Notes under the pieces: model-generated
What the model was told of the DNA's origin: nothing
What the model saw: the letters and a program-made list of their open reading frames with translations, nothing else
The model's database searches: none
Assembly: GCA_025361285.1 (NCBI GenBank)
Contig: JANYAP010000053.1
Span: 1-55,687, forward strand
DNA: 55,687 bases
Source of the DNA: Bacteroidales bacterium
Lineage (GTDB): Bacteria > Bacteroidota > Bacteroidia > Bacteroidales > JAAUTT01
Direction: 5' to 3'
Position numbers and translations under genes: made by a program
Shown: piece by piece, positions 1-8,071 of the stretch
Layout: the number at the start of each line of letters is the position of its first letter
How positions within the stretch are numbered: position 1 is the stretch's first letter

Positions 1-231
1 TTTTTTAAGTGATTTTTTGGTGATTTTGACTTTTGGGACTGTTTTAGGATGGTTTTTTAACGAAAAATATTTACATACATGTATTAAATTGGGCAATTTA
101 AATATAAAGGGAAAGTTATGCCTATTTATTTAAATATGAGCCATTTAATACATGTATGTAAATATTTTTCGTTAAAAAACCATCCTAAAACAGTCCCAAA
201 AGTCAAAATCACTTAAAAATCACTTAAAAAA
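1..231. repeat. Long imperfect inverted repeat (about 90-bp arms)
   Basis: Bases 1-90 are repeated as reverse complement at 142-231, with about two mismatches near the outer end (positions 18-19) and a roughly 50-base spacer. The spacer is itself partly self-complementary (AATTTAAATA near 96 against TATTTAAATAT near 127). The structure would fold into a very long hairpin. It sits directly upstream of the truncated permease at 314. It may be a real mobile or hairpin element, or a fold-back artefact at a contig end; the mismatches argue weakly against a simple artefact. Confidence 0.85.
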
Positions 232-313
232 AATGGTCGGCAGCACAAAGAGCTCACCCAAATTATACAATCGCTCAATTTAGGTTAAAGTAAACGGAGC
301 CAATCGAGCCAAT

Positions 314-1672
314 ATGTTTAAATACTACACACTGTCGGGTTTGATAGTTTTTGGAACGGCATTATTAATTGCAATTGTATTGTCAATTATATCATTACCT
401 TATTTCAATCAACTTATTCAGGCAAATATTAACCTACTGGTTTTGTGTCAAGCAATGTATTTATTGCCTTTTTTATCTTTTTTGGTGTTATTGTTTTTTG
501 TCATAAGTTTTTATCCAGCTTTGCTGTTTTCGGGTATTAATCCGGTAAACCTTTTTAAAGGCAAACTTGGTAAGAGAATTAAACTAAGCAGACTTTCGAA
601 AGTGCTGTTAGTATTTCAGTTTGTGGCAACTATTGTTCTTTTTGCCACTGTAATGCTAATATCTAAGCAAATAAGATTTATGGAAAGCAAAAATCCGGGT
701 TTTAACGCAGATAATCTTATCAATCTCGAAATACACTATTCAATAAAGGATAATAACAGAATAGCAACATTTGCAAACGTACTGCGCGAAAGCCCTAATG
801 TAAAAGGTTTGGCTATGTCCGAAGGCATTCCGTTCGAAATTCATATGCGTATGGGGCAGAGAATTAACGATAAGGATTTGTCGTATATGAAAGTATTGTG
901 CGATACAGCATTTTTGCCACTGCTTGGCGTAAAATTATTGAAAGGACGTATGTTTTTACCGTCCGATAAAGACAGTTATGTTATAACAAATCAGCTTGCT
1001 AAAGATTGCGGCTTTAAAGATCCAATGAATCAAAAATTTGGTGGAGGTGTAATTATTGGCGTTGTAAATGACATACATACGCAATCGTTACATGAGTTAA
1101 ACAAAGGTGTATCATTTACTCAGTTAAGGGGAAATACACCAAACATGACTATTCGCATTGATAGTAAAAACGTTGCAAATACCATAGCATTCATAAAAAA
1201 GAAATGGCAACACTTATTTCCAGAACACTCTATTAATTATCAGGTCTATAACGAAATGATTGCACGTCAATATATTAAGGAACAAAATTTGGCAAAGTCG
1301 ATACTTATCATCACTGTACTAGCTATTTTTCTTTGTTGTTTAGGGTTAATTGGAATAGTAACAAATATCGTTGAAAGCCATACTCGCGAAATCGGCATTC
1401 GCAAAGTTAACGATGCCAAAGTATCCGAAATACTCGCAATGCTTAATTTCGACTTCGTAAAATGGGTTGCCATAGCCTTCGTAATTGCTTGCCCCATTGC
1501 ATATTACGCCATGCAAAAATGGCTTCAAAAATTTGCCTATAAAACCGAGTTAAGCTGGTGGATTTTTGCTGTGGCTGGTTTAACGGCACTTGTAATTACA
1601 ATGCTAACAGTTAGTTGGCAAAGTTGGCGTGCCGCAACGAGAAATCCGGTTGAGAGTTTGAGGAGTGAGTAA
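314..1672 (+). CDS. FtsX/MacB-like ABC transporter permease, N-terminally truncated (probable gene remnant)
   Basis: This is the C-terminal half or more of a Bacteroidetes-type ABC permease; the family is usually near 780-800 residues and this ORF has 452. Two membrane segments (about 7-30 and 40-68) complete the first FtsX domain. Another follows near 98-118, then a MacB-like periplasmic domain (about 120-315), and a second FtsX domain with segments near 325-350, 380-400 and 415-440. The second domain carries the family signature REIGIRKVNDA at about residues 357-367. The frame is open upstream of the ATG only to a TAG at 281-283, and those codons read VKVNGANRAN, which matches the equivalent signature of the first FtsX domain. 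The coding sequence therefore once continued upstream, and the stop plus the hairpin at 1-231 have replaced it. Such permeases export lipids, peptides or drugs, or signal through a partner ATPase; no partner is visible. Whether a short protein is still made is unknown. Confidence 0.8.
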   Translation: MFKYYTLSGLIVFGTALLIAIVLSIISLPYFNQLIQANINLLVLCQAMYLLPFLSFLVLLFFVISFYPALLFSGINPVNLFKGKLGKRIKLSRLSKVLLVFQFVATIVLFATVMLISKQIRFMESKNPGFNADNLINLEIHYSIKDNNRIATFANVLRESPNVKGLAMSEGIPFEIHMRMGQRINDKDLSYMKVLCDTAFLPLLGVKLLKGRMFLPSDKDSYVITNQLAKDCGFKDPMNQKFGGGVIIGVVNDIHTQSLHELNKGVSFTQLRGNTPNMTIRIDSKNVANTIAFIKKKWQHLFPEHSINYQVYNEMIARQYIKEQNLAKSILIITVLAIFLCCLGLIGIVTNIVESHTREIGIRKVNDAKVSEILAMLNFDFVKWVAIAFVIACPIAYYAMQKWLQKFAYKTELSWWIFAVAGLTALVITMLTVSWQSWRAATRNPVESLRSE

Positions 1673-1760
1673 AACAATGTCTGAATCAGGATTTATAGGA
1701 TGAAAGGATGAATAGGATGAAAGGATGAACATGATGATAAAATCCAGAAAATCGTATAAT
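1673..1760. repeat. Intergenic GGATGAA-rich repeat
   Basis: The segment begins with TGTCTGAATCAGGATTTATA and continues with AGGATGAA units (1698-1730), ending in GATGATAAAATCC. From general familiarity, this layout (CTGAATCAGGATT, a GGAT-rich middle, then a TAAAATCC end) is common in Bacteroidetes intergenic DNA. No coding frame is apparent. It may also serve as the 3' end region of the permease remnant. Confidence 0.5.
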
Positions 1761-1788
1761 GAAAAAGCCGAAGTGTAAAAAAATACAC

Positions 1789-1796
1789 TACCTTTG
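1789..1796 (+). promoter_or_regulatory. Bacteroidetes -7 box (TACCTTTG)
   Basis: TACCTTTG matches the Bacteroidetes sigma-ABfr -7 consensus TAnnTTTG and lies 34 bases before the ATG at 1831. No convincing TTTG -33 element is found 19-21 bases upstream, so this is a moderate call. Confidence 0.45.
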
Positions 1797-1830
1797 CGCC
1801 CTTAAAATTATTAACTAATCGAAAAGAAAA

Positions 1831-2046
1831 ATGCAGGTAATTGAAAATGCTTCAATCGTTTGTCGCAGTATTGGAGAAAAGGATATTTACATCGTTCAGA
1901 ACGAAAACACAGGAGAATGTATCACCCTCCAAAATTTACAAGGTATTGAATTAGAATTGGGTATGGAAGGTAGAATAGTTTACAACAACTTAACTGAAGC
2001 TCAATTGCTTAGTTTCGAACCTGTTATGGAAGAAGAGATGGCTTAA
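1831..2046 (+). CDS. Small protein of unknown function (71 aa)
   Basis: I do not recognise the family. The 71-residue product is acidic, has no signal peptide or membrane segment, and is rich in short beta-prone stretches (for example residues 16-25 and 45-52), ending in an EEEM tail. It has its own -7 box at 1789-1796, a purine-rich GAAAAGAAAA just before the ATG, and a clear terminator at 2079-2119, so it appears to be a single-gene transcription unit. These flanking signals are the main evidence that it is real. A small single-domain cytoplasmic protein is the most that can be said. Confidence 0.7.
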   Translation: MQVIENASIVCRSIGEKDIYIVQNENTGECITLQNLQGIELELGMEGRIVYNNLTEAQLLSFEPVMEEEMA

Positions 2047-2078
2047 TAAGCTACTTATCAACCTACTATAAATATTAC

Positions 2079-2119
2079 AAGCGGTTATTGAATTAAAATT
2101 CGATGCCGCTTTTTTTTTC
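2079..2119 (+). terminator. Rho-independent terminator after the 71-aa gene
   Basis: AAGCGG (2079-2084) pairs with CCGCTT (2106-2111), with an inner TTGAATT/AATTCGA pairing, and is followed by a run of nine T. It lies 33 bases after the stop codon. Confidence 0.8.
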
Positions 2120-2182
2120 ATAGCTAATTAGTCTATAAGAAAACTTTTCTTTATTCACATCATATTATTTTTAAGGTGTTCA

Positions 2183-2270
2183 TGAAATCGCTATCGCTAA
2201 GTTGTTACTTTTTTTAGAAAACTTAGCCGAAGGCGGTTTCATGAGCGAAAGCGAATAAAAAAGTAACAAG
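2183..2270. repeat. Inverted-end element, copy 1 (TTGTTACTTTTTT ... AAAAAAGTAACAA)
   Basis: Positions 2202-2214 (TTGTTACTTTTTT) and 2257-2269 (AAAAAAGTAACAA) form terminal inverted repeats around a 40-base core containing CTTAGCCGAAGGCGG and CATGAGCGAAAGCGAA. A near-identical copy lies in the opposite orientation at 47407-47476. On the left flank, 2183-2201 (TGAAATCGCTATCGCTAAG) is a second, imperfect complement of the core (2222-2241). It lies in the 455-base gap 2047-2501, which otherwise holds only the terminator above and a TATTGACATT/AATGTCAATA pair at 2315 and 2413. Confidence 0.8.
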
Positions 2271-2501
2271 AAAAATATTTAAACCTTACTATAAATACTG
2301 ACTTACAACTATGTTATTGACATTTTAATGAGTTTTCTTAGTAACACTAATTACTTCTCAATTTGTGGAAAAGCTCTACGAAAAAAAGACGAAAAATAAT
2401 ATAAGTATATGTAATGTCAATATAATCAATACATTGTAATTGCACAGTAATTTTTGGCATAACTTTCGAGGTACGTCTTATATAATTAAAAACACTATTT
2501 T

Positions 2502-3371
2502 ATGAAAACAATTTTTTATGTATTTGCTCTAGCAACAGTTTTCACTTTCGGTTGTAACCAGAAAGAGAAACAAGAAATAGCAAGATTAACAGTTGAAAAT
2601 CAGGCGCTTCAGTCGCAATCTCTTGTTAAGGATTCGTCGATTAACGATATCCTTCAATCGATGAATTCGATAGAAGAAAACCTGTCGGTAATTAAAGAAA
2701 AGGAGTCGGTTATTTCGGTAAAATCGGCGGGCAATACCGATATGTCGCCCGATGTTAGATCTCGTATCAACGAAGATATAAAGGTAATTAACGAGTTGAT
2801 GGCGAAAAACAAGAAGGACATCAGTCGTTTACGCAGGCAACTAAAGGATTCGAACATCAAAATCGAAGAATTTCAGAAAATGATTGATGCGTTAAATGCG
2901 CAACTACTTGAAAGAGACACGCAAATAGCATCGCTGAAAGACGACCTTGCAAAATTGCACTTTTCAATCGAAACGCTTAGCGCATCGATGGACACACTTA
3001 AAGGTGAAAAAGTTAAGTTGCAAGCAAATGTTCAGGAAAAAGTAAATAACCTTAACACAGCGTATTACATTACAGGAACTAAAAAGCAACTAATTGCCGA
3101 TAAGATTATTGCAAAAACTGGTGGATTTATTGGGATTGGCAAAACAAACCAGTTGAATCAGAACTTCAACGAATCGAAGTTTACAAAGGTTGATATACGC
3201 AATTTCGAAGAGATAGCAATTAACAGTAAAAAATATCAGCTAGTTACCTCACATCCATCGAATTCGTTTCAGGTTGAAACAAATAAAAATGATATTGTTG
3301 AGAAAATAAAAATTACCGATCCCGACAAATTTTGGAGTGCATCAAAATACATGGTTATTGTTATTAATTAA
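2502..3371 (+). CDS. Coiled-coil lipoprotein, function unknown
   Basis: The 289-residue protein starts with a short lipoprotein signal (FTFGC at about residues 14-18, with Cys18 as the likely lipidated residue), so it should be anchored in the cell envelope. Residues 22-185 are almost wholly helical with heptad-like leucine/isoleucine spacing, predicting a long coiled coil. The last 100 residues form a compact mixed domain that begins with YYITGTKKQL. A coiled coil followed by a WY/YY-x-x-GTKKEL-type domain recurs in uncharacterised Bacteroidetes lipoproteins. No enzyme motif is visible. It stands alone between repeats, so context gives no function; a structural or scaffolding role in the envelope is inference. 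Confidence 0.8.
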   Translation: MKTIFYVFALATVFTFGCNQKEKQEIARLTVENQALQSQSLVKDSSINDILQSMNSIEENLSVIKEKESVISVKSAGNTDMSPDVRSRINEDIKVINELMAKNKKDISRLRRQLKDSNIKIEEFQKMIDALNAQLLERDTQIASLKDDLAKLHFSIETLSASMDTLKGEKVKLQANVQEKVNNLNTAYYITGTKKQLIADKIIAKTGGFIGIGKTNQLNQNFNESKFTKVDIRNFEEIAINSKKYQLVTSHPSNSFQVETNKNDIVEKIKITDPDKFWSASKYMVIVIN

Positions 3372-3400
3372 CTAGTTAACCTATATTTTTAACATTCGTA

Positions 3401-3540
3401 CTTTAGGCTGTAGGCTTTGGGCTGTAGGCTGTAGCAGGAAGGTTAAACGATAAATAAATTCAAATTTGCGTAAAAAGCACGTTTTTATTGGTTGTAACGA
3501 AGTTCCTACAGCCTAAAGTCAAGGGTCTAAAGCCTATTTA
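3401..3540. repeat. Heptamer-bounded dispersed element, copy A
   Basis: Left arm 3404-3434 is a 7-bp array (GGCTGTA GGCTTTG GGCTGTA GGCTGTA) and the right arm 3505-3537 carries the complement (CTACAGCCTAAAG...). Between them, on the minus strand, is the family core GTAGGAACTTCGTTACAA. It is homologous to copies at 16274-16407, 28857-28986 and 49671-49801. Confidence 0.85.
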
Positions 3541-3542
3541 TA

Positions 3543-3597
3543 AGATACAATAACGAAGGCTGCCAATGGTGGCCTTCGTTATTTATTGTAATAATCT
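3543..3597. terminator. Long hairpin, probable bidirectional terminator
   Basis: ATAACGAAGGC (3550-3560) pairs exactly with GCCTTCGTTAT (3572-3582) around a short loop, with further pairing outside (AAGAT...ATCTT). It lies between the lipoprotein gene and the kinase gene. The T-run is broken (ATTTATTGT), so it may work as an mRNA 3'-end structure rather than a classical terminator. Confidence 0.55.
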
Positions 3598-3625
3598 TAT
3601 CTTTACCACATTATAAAACTACACG

Positions 3626-6178
3626 ATGCATAAGGGTTGGAATAATGCGTTGAAACGAAAAATTGCAATTAGCTACTTTCTAATTTTCGTGGCTACTGGA
3701 GTTGCTTTCATTTTATTATACAATGGCATTCAGAACATTATAACACTCGACAAGGTAAATTCGGCACCAAACGCCAAGCTTCACCAAATTTATAAACTAC
3801 TATCCCTTGTTTATAAAGCCGAAAACGAGGCGCGTACCTTTTTTCTGTCGAATAATAATACCGCTTTCGCGAAACATATTTCTACACTCAACGAAATAAG
3901 CTTAAACATAGATACACTCAATTTGTTATGCGTTTCAAGCCCCAATCAATTAAAAAACCTTAATACTTTACGAGAGTTGCTAGCCCTTAATCGAAATATA
4001 ATTAAAAGGCTCAGTAACTTGAATTTAAAAGAACAGAACGATCTGTTGTATTCCAGAGCTTTAAATGAAGCCTATTTGCAAGCCTTTGATCTTCAAACAG
4101 ATTCTAAGATTATTAAACGGGAAACTATTATACAGCACGATTCGGTTATTAACGTTACCAATAAAAGAAATTTTTTCCAAAAAGTTATAGGTATTTTTTC
4201 GACCAACAAAAACGAAATTAAATCAACGGTAAAGATTAGTTATGAGAACGTTGCACACTTCGACACTATTCACACCCCCACGCCTACCGATAGCATTGTA
4301 AAAACAATAGAAAATACCTTAGGAAATTTAAAAAATAGGCAGAAAGATATTCAGGAACAGTCGATTAGTCGCGAAAGCAAATTGCTTCACAACAATAGGC
4401 AACTTTTGGAACAAATACGCGAAATAGTTACTTCGCTCGAATCGGATGAAGTTAAAAAGTATTCCGATGTGTTAACGCAGTCGTCCAACGTGTTACAAAA
4501 AACTACGAAAGGAGCAATTTTGCTGGCCATAGTTTCCATTTTGGTAATGATTTTTTTTATTTTTCTAATTTTTAGAGATATATCTAGTAGCCGTAAACAC
4601 CAACAAGCCTTACAGTTAGCAAAGCAAAATGCCGAAGATTTAGCTAAAGCCAAAGAACAATTTTTGGCAAATATGAGCCACGAAATTCGAACTCCATTGG
4701 GCTCAATAATTGGATTTACAAGTCTTCTTCAAAAGACACAACTAGAACCAGCTCAAAAACAACACGTTATCATTATTGAAAAATCGTCGGAGCATTTATT
4801 GAGTTTGGTTAACGATATTTTGGACTTATCGAAAATGGAAGCTGGTAAATTATTGCTCGAAAAAACTGCGTTTAACTTAGCCGATTTGGTTAAGGAAGTT
4901 GCAGATAGCCTGAGCATTAAAACAAAGGAGAAAGGTCTGCAATTATTGGTGGAAATTCCAGCGCATGCGAACAAACAATTAATTGGCGATCCATATCGTA
5001 TTCGGCAGGTAATACTCAATATTTTGAGCAATGCCATAAAGTTTACCGAGAAGGGAAGTATAACAATATCAGTCGATTTGCGACTTCTTTACGAAAAATA
5101 CCGAGCTGAAATTTGCATTATCGATACTGGTATTGGAATTCCATTAGAGAAACAAAAGGAAATATTCGAGGAGTTTTCGCAGGCTGATACCAGAATTACC
5201 CGAAAATACGGAGGAACTGGTCTGGGCCTTTCCATAGCCCGAAAGTTAACTGAAATGCATGGCGGTAAAATTTCTCTCGAAAGTGCCTTGGGTAGTGGTA
5301 GTAAGTTTACTGTTAGATTGTTGCTCGAAAAATTCGATATAAACACTAATTCACCCTCCGATATTCAACATGCTTATAATAAAGTTATTCCCAATAATTT
5401 TAACGATATTTTGAAAAAATGCAAAGTGTTAGTTGTTGAGGACGACGAAGTTACTGAACTACTTTTATCGATGTTGTTTAAAAATGCCAATATAAATGGA
5501 ATTGTAGCAAAAACTGGCCTCATTGCTCTTCAATTACTTGAAAATGAATTATATGATGTTGTTTTTACCGATATTCAAATGCCAACAATGAGTGGCATCG
5601 ATTTACTTAACGCAATTCGTTCGCATAACCGCGATAGTATTCGAAATATTCCGGTTATTGCACTTACAGCTAACATATTAGCTAAAAAAAGTTTGCTTGA
5701 ACAAGGTTTTACGGGCTTTCTTTCCAAACCTTTTCGCGAAAGCGAATTGTTTGATGCAATTTATGTAGCTGTAGCAAATAAAACAGTTAATGCGCAACAA
5801 CCAACAGAAACTGAGGTTGACAATTTAGCACAACAATTGTATTCATTTACCGACATAATGCAATTTTCGGGTAACGATATGGATGCATTAAAGCTTATAG
5901 TTAAAGCCTTTGTGGTTAATTCGCGCAAAACAATTTTGGAAATGAAGGAGTTTATTGAACAACGCAATCTCGAAGGAGCATCGGCAAGAGCGCACCGACT
6001 ATTGCCCACTTTTCGTCAATTTAAGTTGCACAAAGTAATTTATGATTTGGAAAAGCTTGAGCGATACAAAGATATAGAACTATCAGATAACGAATTTAAA
6101 ACAATTGCCGAAAGAGTTATACCAAATACCGAAGAATTGCTTCAAATAGTAGGATCCGACTCGTTACTTGCTGGTTAA
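3626..6178 (+). CDS. Hybrid sensor histidine kinase with receiver and Hpt domains
   Basis: This 850-residue membrane sensor kinase runs a phosphorelay within one chain. A membrane segment near 14-34 and another near 296-318 enclose a periplasmic, mostly helical sensor region. The HisKA domain has the phospho-acceptor in FLANMSHEIRTPLG (His352). The ATPase domain follows with DTGIGIP and GGTGLGLSIA. A receiver domain comes next (VVEDDE, then FTDIQMP with Asp649, and the late lysine in SKPF). The C-terminal part (about 745-850) is helical with SARAHRLLP, fitting an Hpt domain with His790. The order His, Asp, His implies transfer to a separate response regulator, but none is encoded nearby. A TATCTTTA at 3598-3605 is a possible -7 box. 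The input signal is unknown. Confidence 0.95.
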   Translation: MHKGWNNALKRKIAISYFLIFVATGVAFILLYNGIQNIITLDKVNSAPNAKLHQIYKLLSLVYKAENEARTFFLSNNNTAFAKHISTLNEISLNIDTLNLLCVSSPNQLKNLNTLRELLALNRNIIKRLSNLNLKEQNDLLYSRALNEAYLQAFDLQTDSKIIKRETIIQHDSVINVTNKRNFFQKVIGIFSTNKNEIKSTVKISYENVAHFDTIHTPTPTDSIVKTIENTLGNLKNRQKDIQEQSISRESKLLHNNRQLLEQIREIVTSLESDEVKKYSDVLTQSSNVLQKTTKGAILLAIVSILVMIFFIFLIFRDISSSRKHQQALQLAKQNAEDLAKAKEQFLANMSHEIRTPLGSIIGFTSLLQKTQLEPAQKQHVIIIEKSSEHLLSLVNDILDLSKMEAGKLLLEKTAFNLADLVKEVADSLSIKTKEKGLQLLVEIPAHANKQLIGDPYRIRQVILNILSNAIKFTEKGSITISVDLRLLYEKYRAEICIIDTGIGIPLEKQKEIFEEFSQADTRITRKYGGTGLGLSIARKLTEMHGGKISLESALGSGSKFTVRLLLEKFDINTNSPSDIQHAYNKVIPNNFNDILKKCKVLVVEDDEVTELLLSMLFKNANINGIVAKTGLIALQLLENELYDVVFTDIQMPTMSGIDLLNAIRSHNRDSIRNIPVIALTANILAKKSLLEQGFTGFLSKPFRESELFDAIYVAVANKTVNAQQPTETEVDNLAQQLYSFTDIMQFSGNDMDALKLIVKAFVVNSRKTILEMKEFIEQRNLEGASARAHRLLPTFRQFKLHKVIYDLEKLERYKDIELSDNEFKTIAERVIPNTEELLQIVGSDSLLAG

Positions 6179-6267
6179 TAAGCCAAACCTTAGGTAGTGT
6201 AATTAAATAAGTTGTACAAACGTTTTATCAGCAAAACTCTCCACGAAGGCAATCCCTAAAAGTATGC

Positions 6268-6393
6268 TGTCATTCCAACGTAGGTCGTAACTTAACAAGG
6301 GTAAGTTATTACTATCGAACGTTCGTTTGAGATCCCGACCTACGTCGGGATGACATCGCCACCACTGCAATTCTACCCACGTCGGGATGACAT
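6268..6393. repeat. Palindromic GTCGGGATGACA-type intergenic repeat
   Basis: TGTCATTCCAACGTAGGTCG (6268-6287) is complementary, with three mismatches, to 6336-6355 (ending GTCGGGATGACA). A third partial copy, CCCACGTCGGGATGACATT, lies at 6375-6393. The loop holds a perfect CGAACGTTCG palindrome (6316-6325). Similar GTCATTCCGG-type palindromes are widespread in bacterial intergenic DNA. It fills most of the 329-base gap between the kinase and the permease; the rest (6394-6507) is AT-rich and I see no gene in it. Confidence 0.75.
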
Positions 6394-6507
6394 TAAATAG
6401 CAGGACTTATTAAATTACTATGTTACATAAATTCGCGTAATTCGTTGACAAAATTATATTGTTTGCAGATTTTAGGTATATTGCATTAAAAATATCACCT
6501 ATTAACT

Positions 6508-7995
6508 ATGTCGTCGTCAGGCTCATTCCATAAAAGTTTAAATCTGTTCGATTCCACTGCATTGGTTATGGGGTCGATGATAGGCTCAGGCATTTTTATA
6601 GTGTCGGCCGATATTGCCCGCCATACCGGTTCGGCAGGATGGTTGCTGCTTGTTTGGGCTATTACGGGCATAATGACTGTTTTTGCGGCTCTTAGCTATG
6701 GCGAACTAGCAGGAGTGATGCCCAAGGCTGGTGGCACTTATGTTTATCTTCGCGAAGCTTACTCACCACTATTCGGCTTCCTTTACGGATGGACTCTTTT
6801 TCTTGTTATTCAATGTGGTACAATTGCCGCGGTAGCAATGGCTTTTGCTAAATATTTGGGTGTTCTTTTCCCATGGATTTCGGAGGATAACTTGTTTTTT
6901 CAATTAGGCTCCGTAAAAATTAATTTTGCTCAACTAATTGCTATATTGTCCATTATGCTATTAACATGGATAAATAACAGAGGTGTTGAGCAAGGTAAAA
7001 AAATCCAAAACGTTTTCACATATTCTAAAATACTAATCCTACTGCTGATTATTGTTGTTGGGTTCGCCTTCTCCAATGGTTGGCAAACAAAATCGTGGTG
7101 GGATTCGTCGAAAACCATTTCCGACCTACACATGCCTCTCGAAGGAATAATATTAATGGTAGCCTTAGGAATTTCCATGGTTGGCTCGCTTTTCTCGTCC
7201 GATGCTTGGTACAACATAACCTTCGCTTCGTCGGAAGTTATAAACCCTAAGCGTAACATACCTCGAAGCCTCTTTCTGGGGACTCTAATAGTGGCGGTAT
7301 TGTATTTTTTGGTTAATTTAGTTTATATTAAAATACTTCCGGTATCGGGCGAATTGAATGGCTTAACAATTATGGATCAAGGTATTCAATACGCTTCGGA
7401 AGACAGGGTGGCTGCAGCTGCAATGAACCAAATATTAGGCCGCTCGGCCGAAATTATTATGGCTCTGGTAGTTGTAATTTCAACTTTTGGTTGTAATAAC
7501 GGCATTATCCTATCGGGAGCTCGTGTTTATTATGCTATGGCTTGCGATGGGCTATTCTTTAATAAAGTTACTAAATTAAATAGATTTGGAGTGCCAGGTG
7601 TAGGCTTGTGGGTGCAAGCTATTTGGAGTACTGTACTTTGTTTATCGGGAACATACAGTCAACTACTCGATTATGTAATTTTTGCAGCCCTTATTTTCAA
7701 TATACTAGTAATTATGTCCGTTTTTGTGCTTCGCTATAAACGACCCGATTTGGAACGCCCTTATAAAACAATAGGTTACCCCGTAATACCGGCTATTTAT
7801 ATTGTTTTGTGTGTATTTATAGAAATTGTGTTACTTATATACAAACCTACTTACACTTGGCCTGGGCTTATTATAGTTTTGGCAGGCGTGCCAATTTATT
7901 ATCTATGGAAATACCATCATCAAATTTTACGATGGGCTGGAATTAAAAATCATGAAACAGATAAGGTGAGAAACCAAATGCCTGAAGCAGATTAG
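6508..7995 (+). CDS. APC-superfamily amino acid permease
   Basis: A 495-residue inner-membrane transporter with about twelve hydrophobic segments. The first segment carries GSMIGSGIF (residues 22-30), the glycine-rich unwound helix that binds the amino-acid backbone in APC transporters. The helix 2-3 region reads YGELAGVMPKAGGTYVYLREAYSP, typical of the LAT/APA branch. Length and layout are normal for the family. It probably exchanges or imports amino acids; the substrate cannot be read from the sequence. It has no operon partner: a repeat lies upstream and a convergent gene downstream. The cytoplasmic tail after about 475 is short and charged. Confidence 0.92.
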   Translation: MSSSGSFHKSLNLFDSTALVMGSMIGSGIFIVSADIARHTGSAGWLLLVWAITGIMTVFAALSYGELAGVMPKAGGTYVYLREAYSPLFGFLYGWTLFLVIQCGTIAAVAMAFAKYLGVLFPWISEDNLFFQLGSVKINFAQLIAILSIMLLTWINNRGVEQGKKIQNVFTYSKILILLLIIVVGFAFSNGWQTKSWWDSSKTISDLHMPLEGIILMVALGISMVGSLFSSDAWYNITFASSEVINPKRNIPRSLFLGTLIVAVLYFLVNLVYIKILPVSGELNGLTIMDQGIQYASEDRVAAAAMNQILGRSAEIIMALVVVISTFGCNNGIILSGARVYYAMACDGLFFNKVTKLNRFGVPGVGLWVQAIWSTVLCLSGTYSQLLDYVIFAALIFNILVIMSVFVLRYKRPDLERPYKTIGYPVIPAIYIVLCVFIEIVLLIYKPTYTWPGLIIVLAGVPIYYLWKYHHQILRWAGIKNHETDKVRNQMPEAD

Positions 7996-8071
7996 GAATC
8001 ACCCACCCATTAGTTGGTAATCAGTAATTTATTAGAGTTTGAACGAAAACAATATTTGTTGAAACATTACC

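Noticed and set aside
2281-2501. Possible small RNA or riboswitch upstream of the coiled-coil lipoprotein
   Set aside because: Only a weak TATTGACATT/AATGTCAATA pair 90 bases apart is visible, with no terminator or known riboswitch core.
3404-3434. Regular GGCTGTA units suggested a CRISPR-like or protein-coding repeat
   Set aside because: Units are only 7 bp with no spacers and no open frame; the paired, facing arrays fit an intergenic element.
6316-6325. CGAACGTTCG palindrome as a regulator site for the permease gene
   Set aside because: It lies in the loop of a common palindromic repeat, nearly 200 bases from the gene, with no second site.
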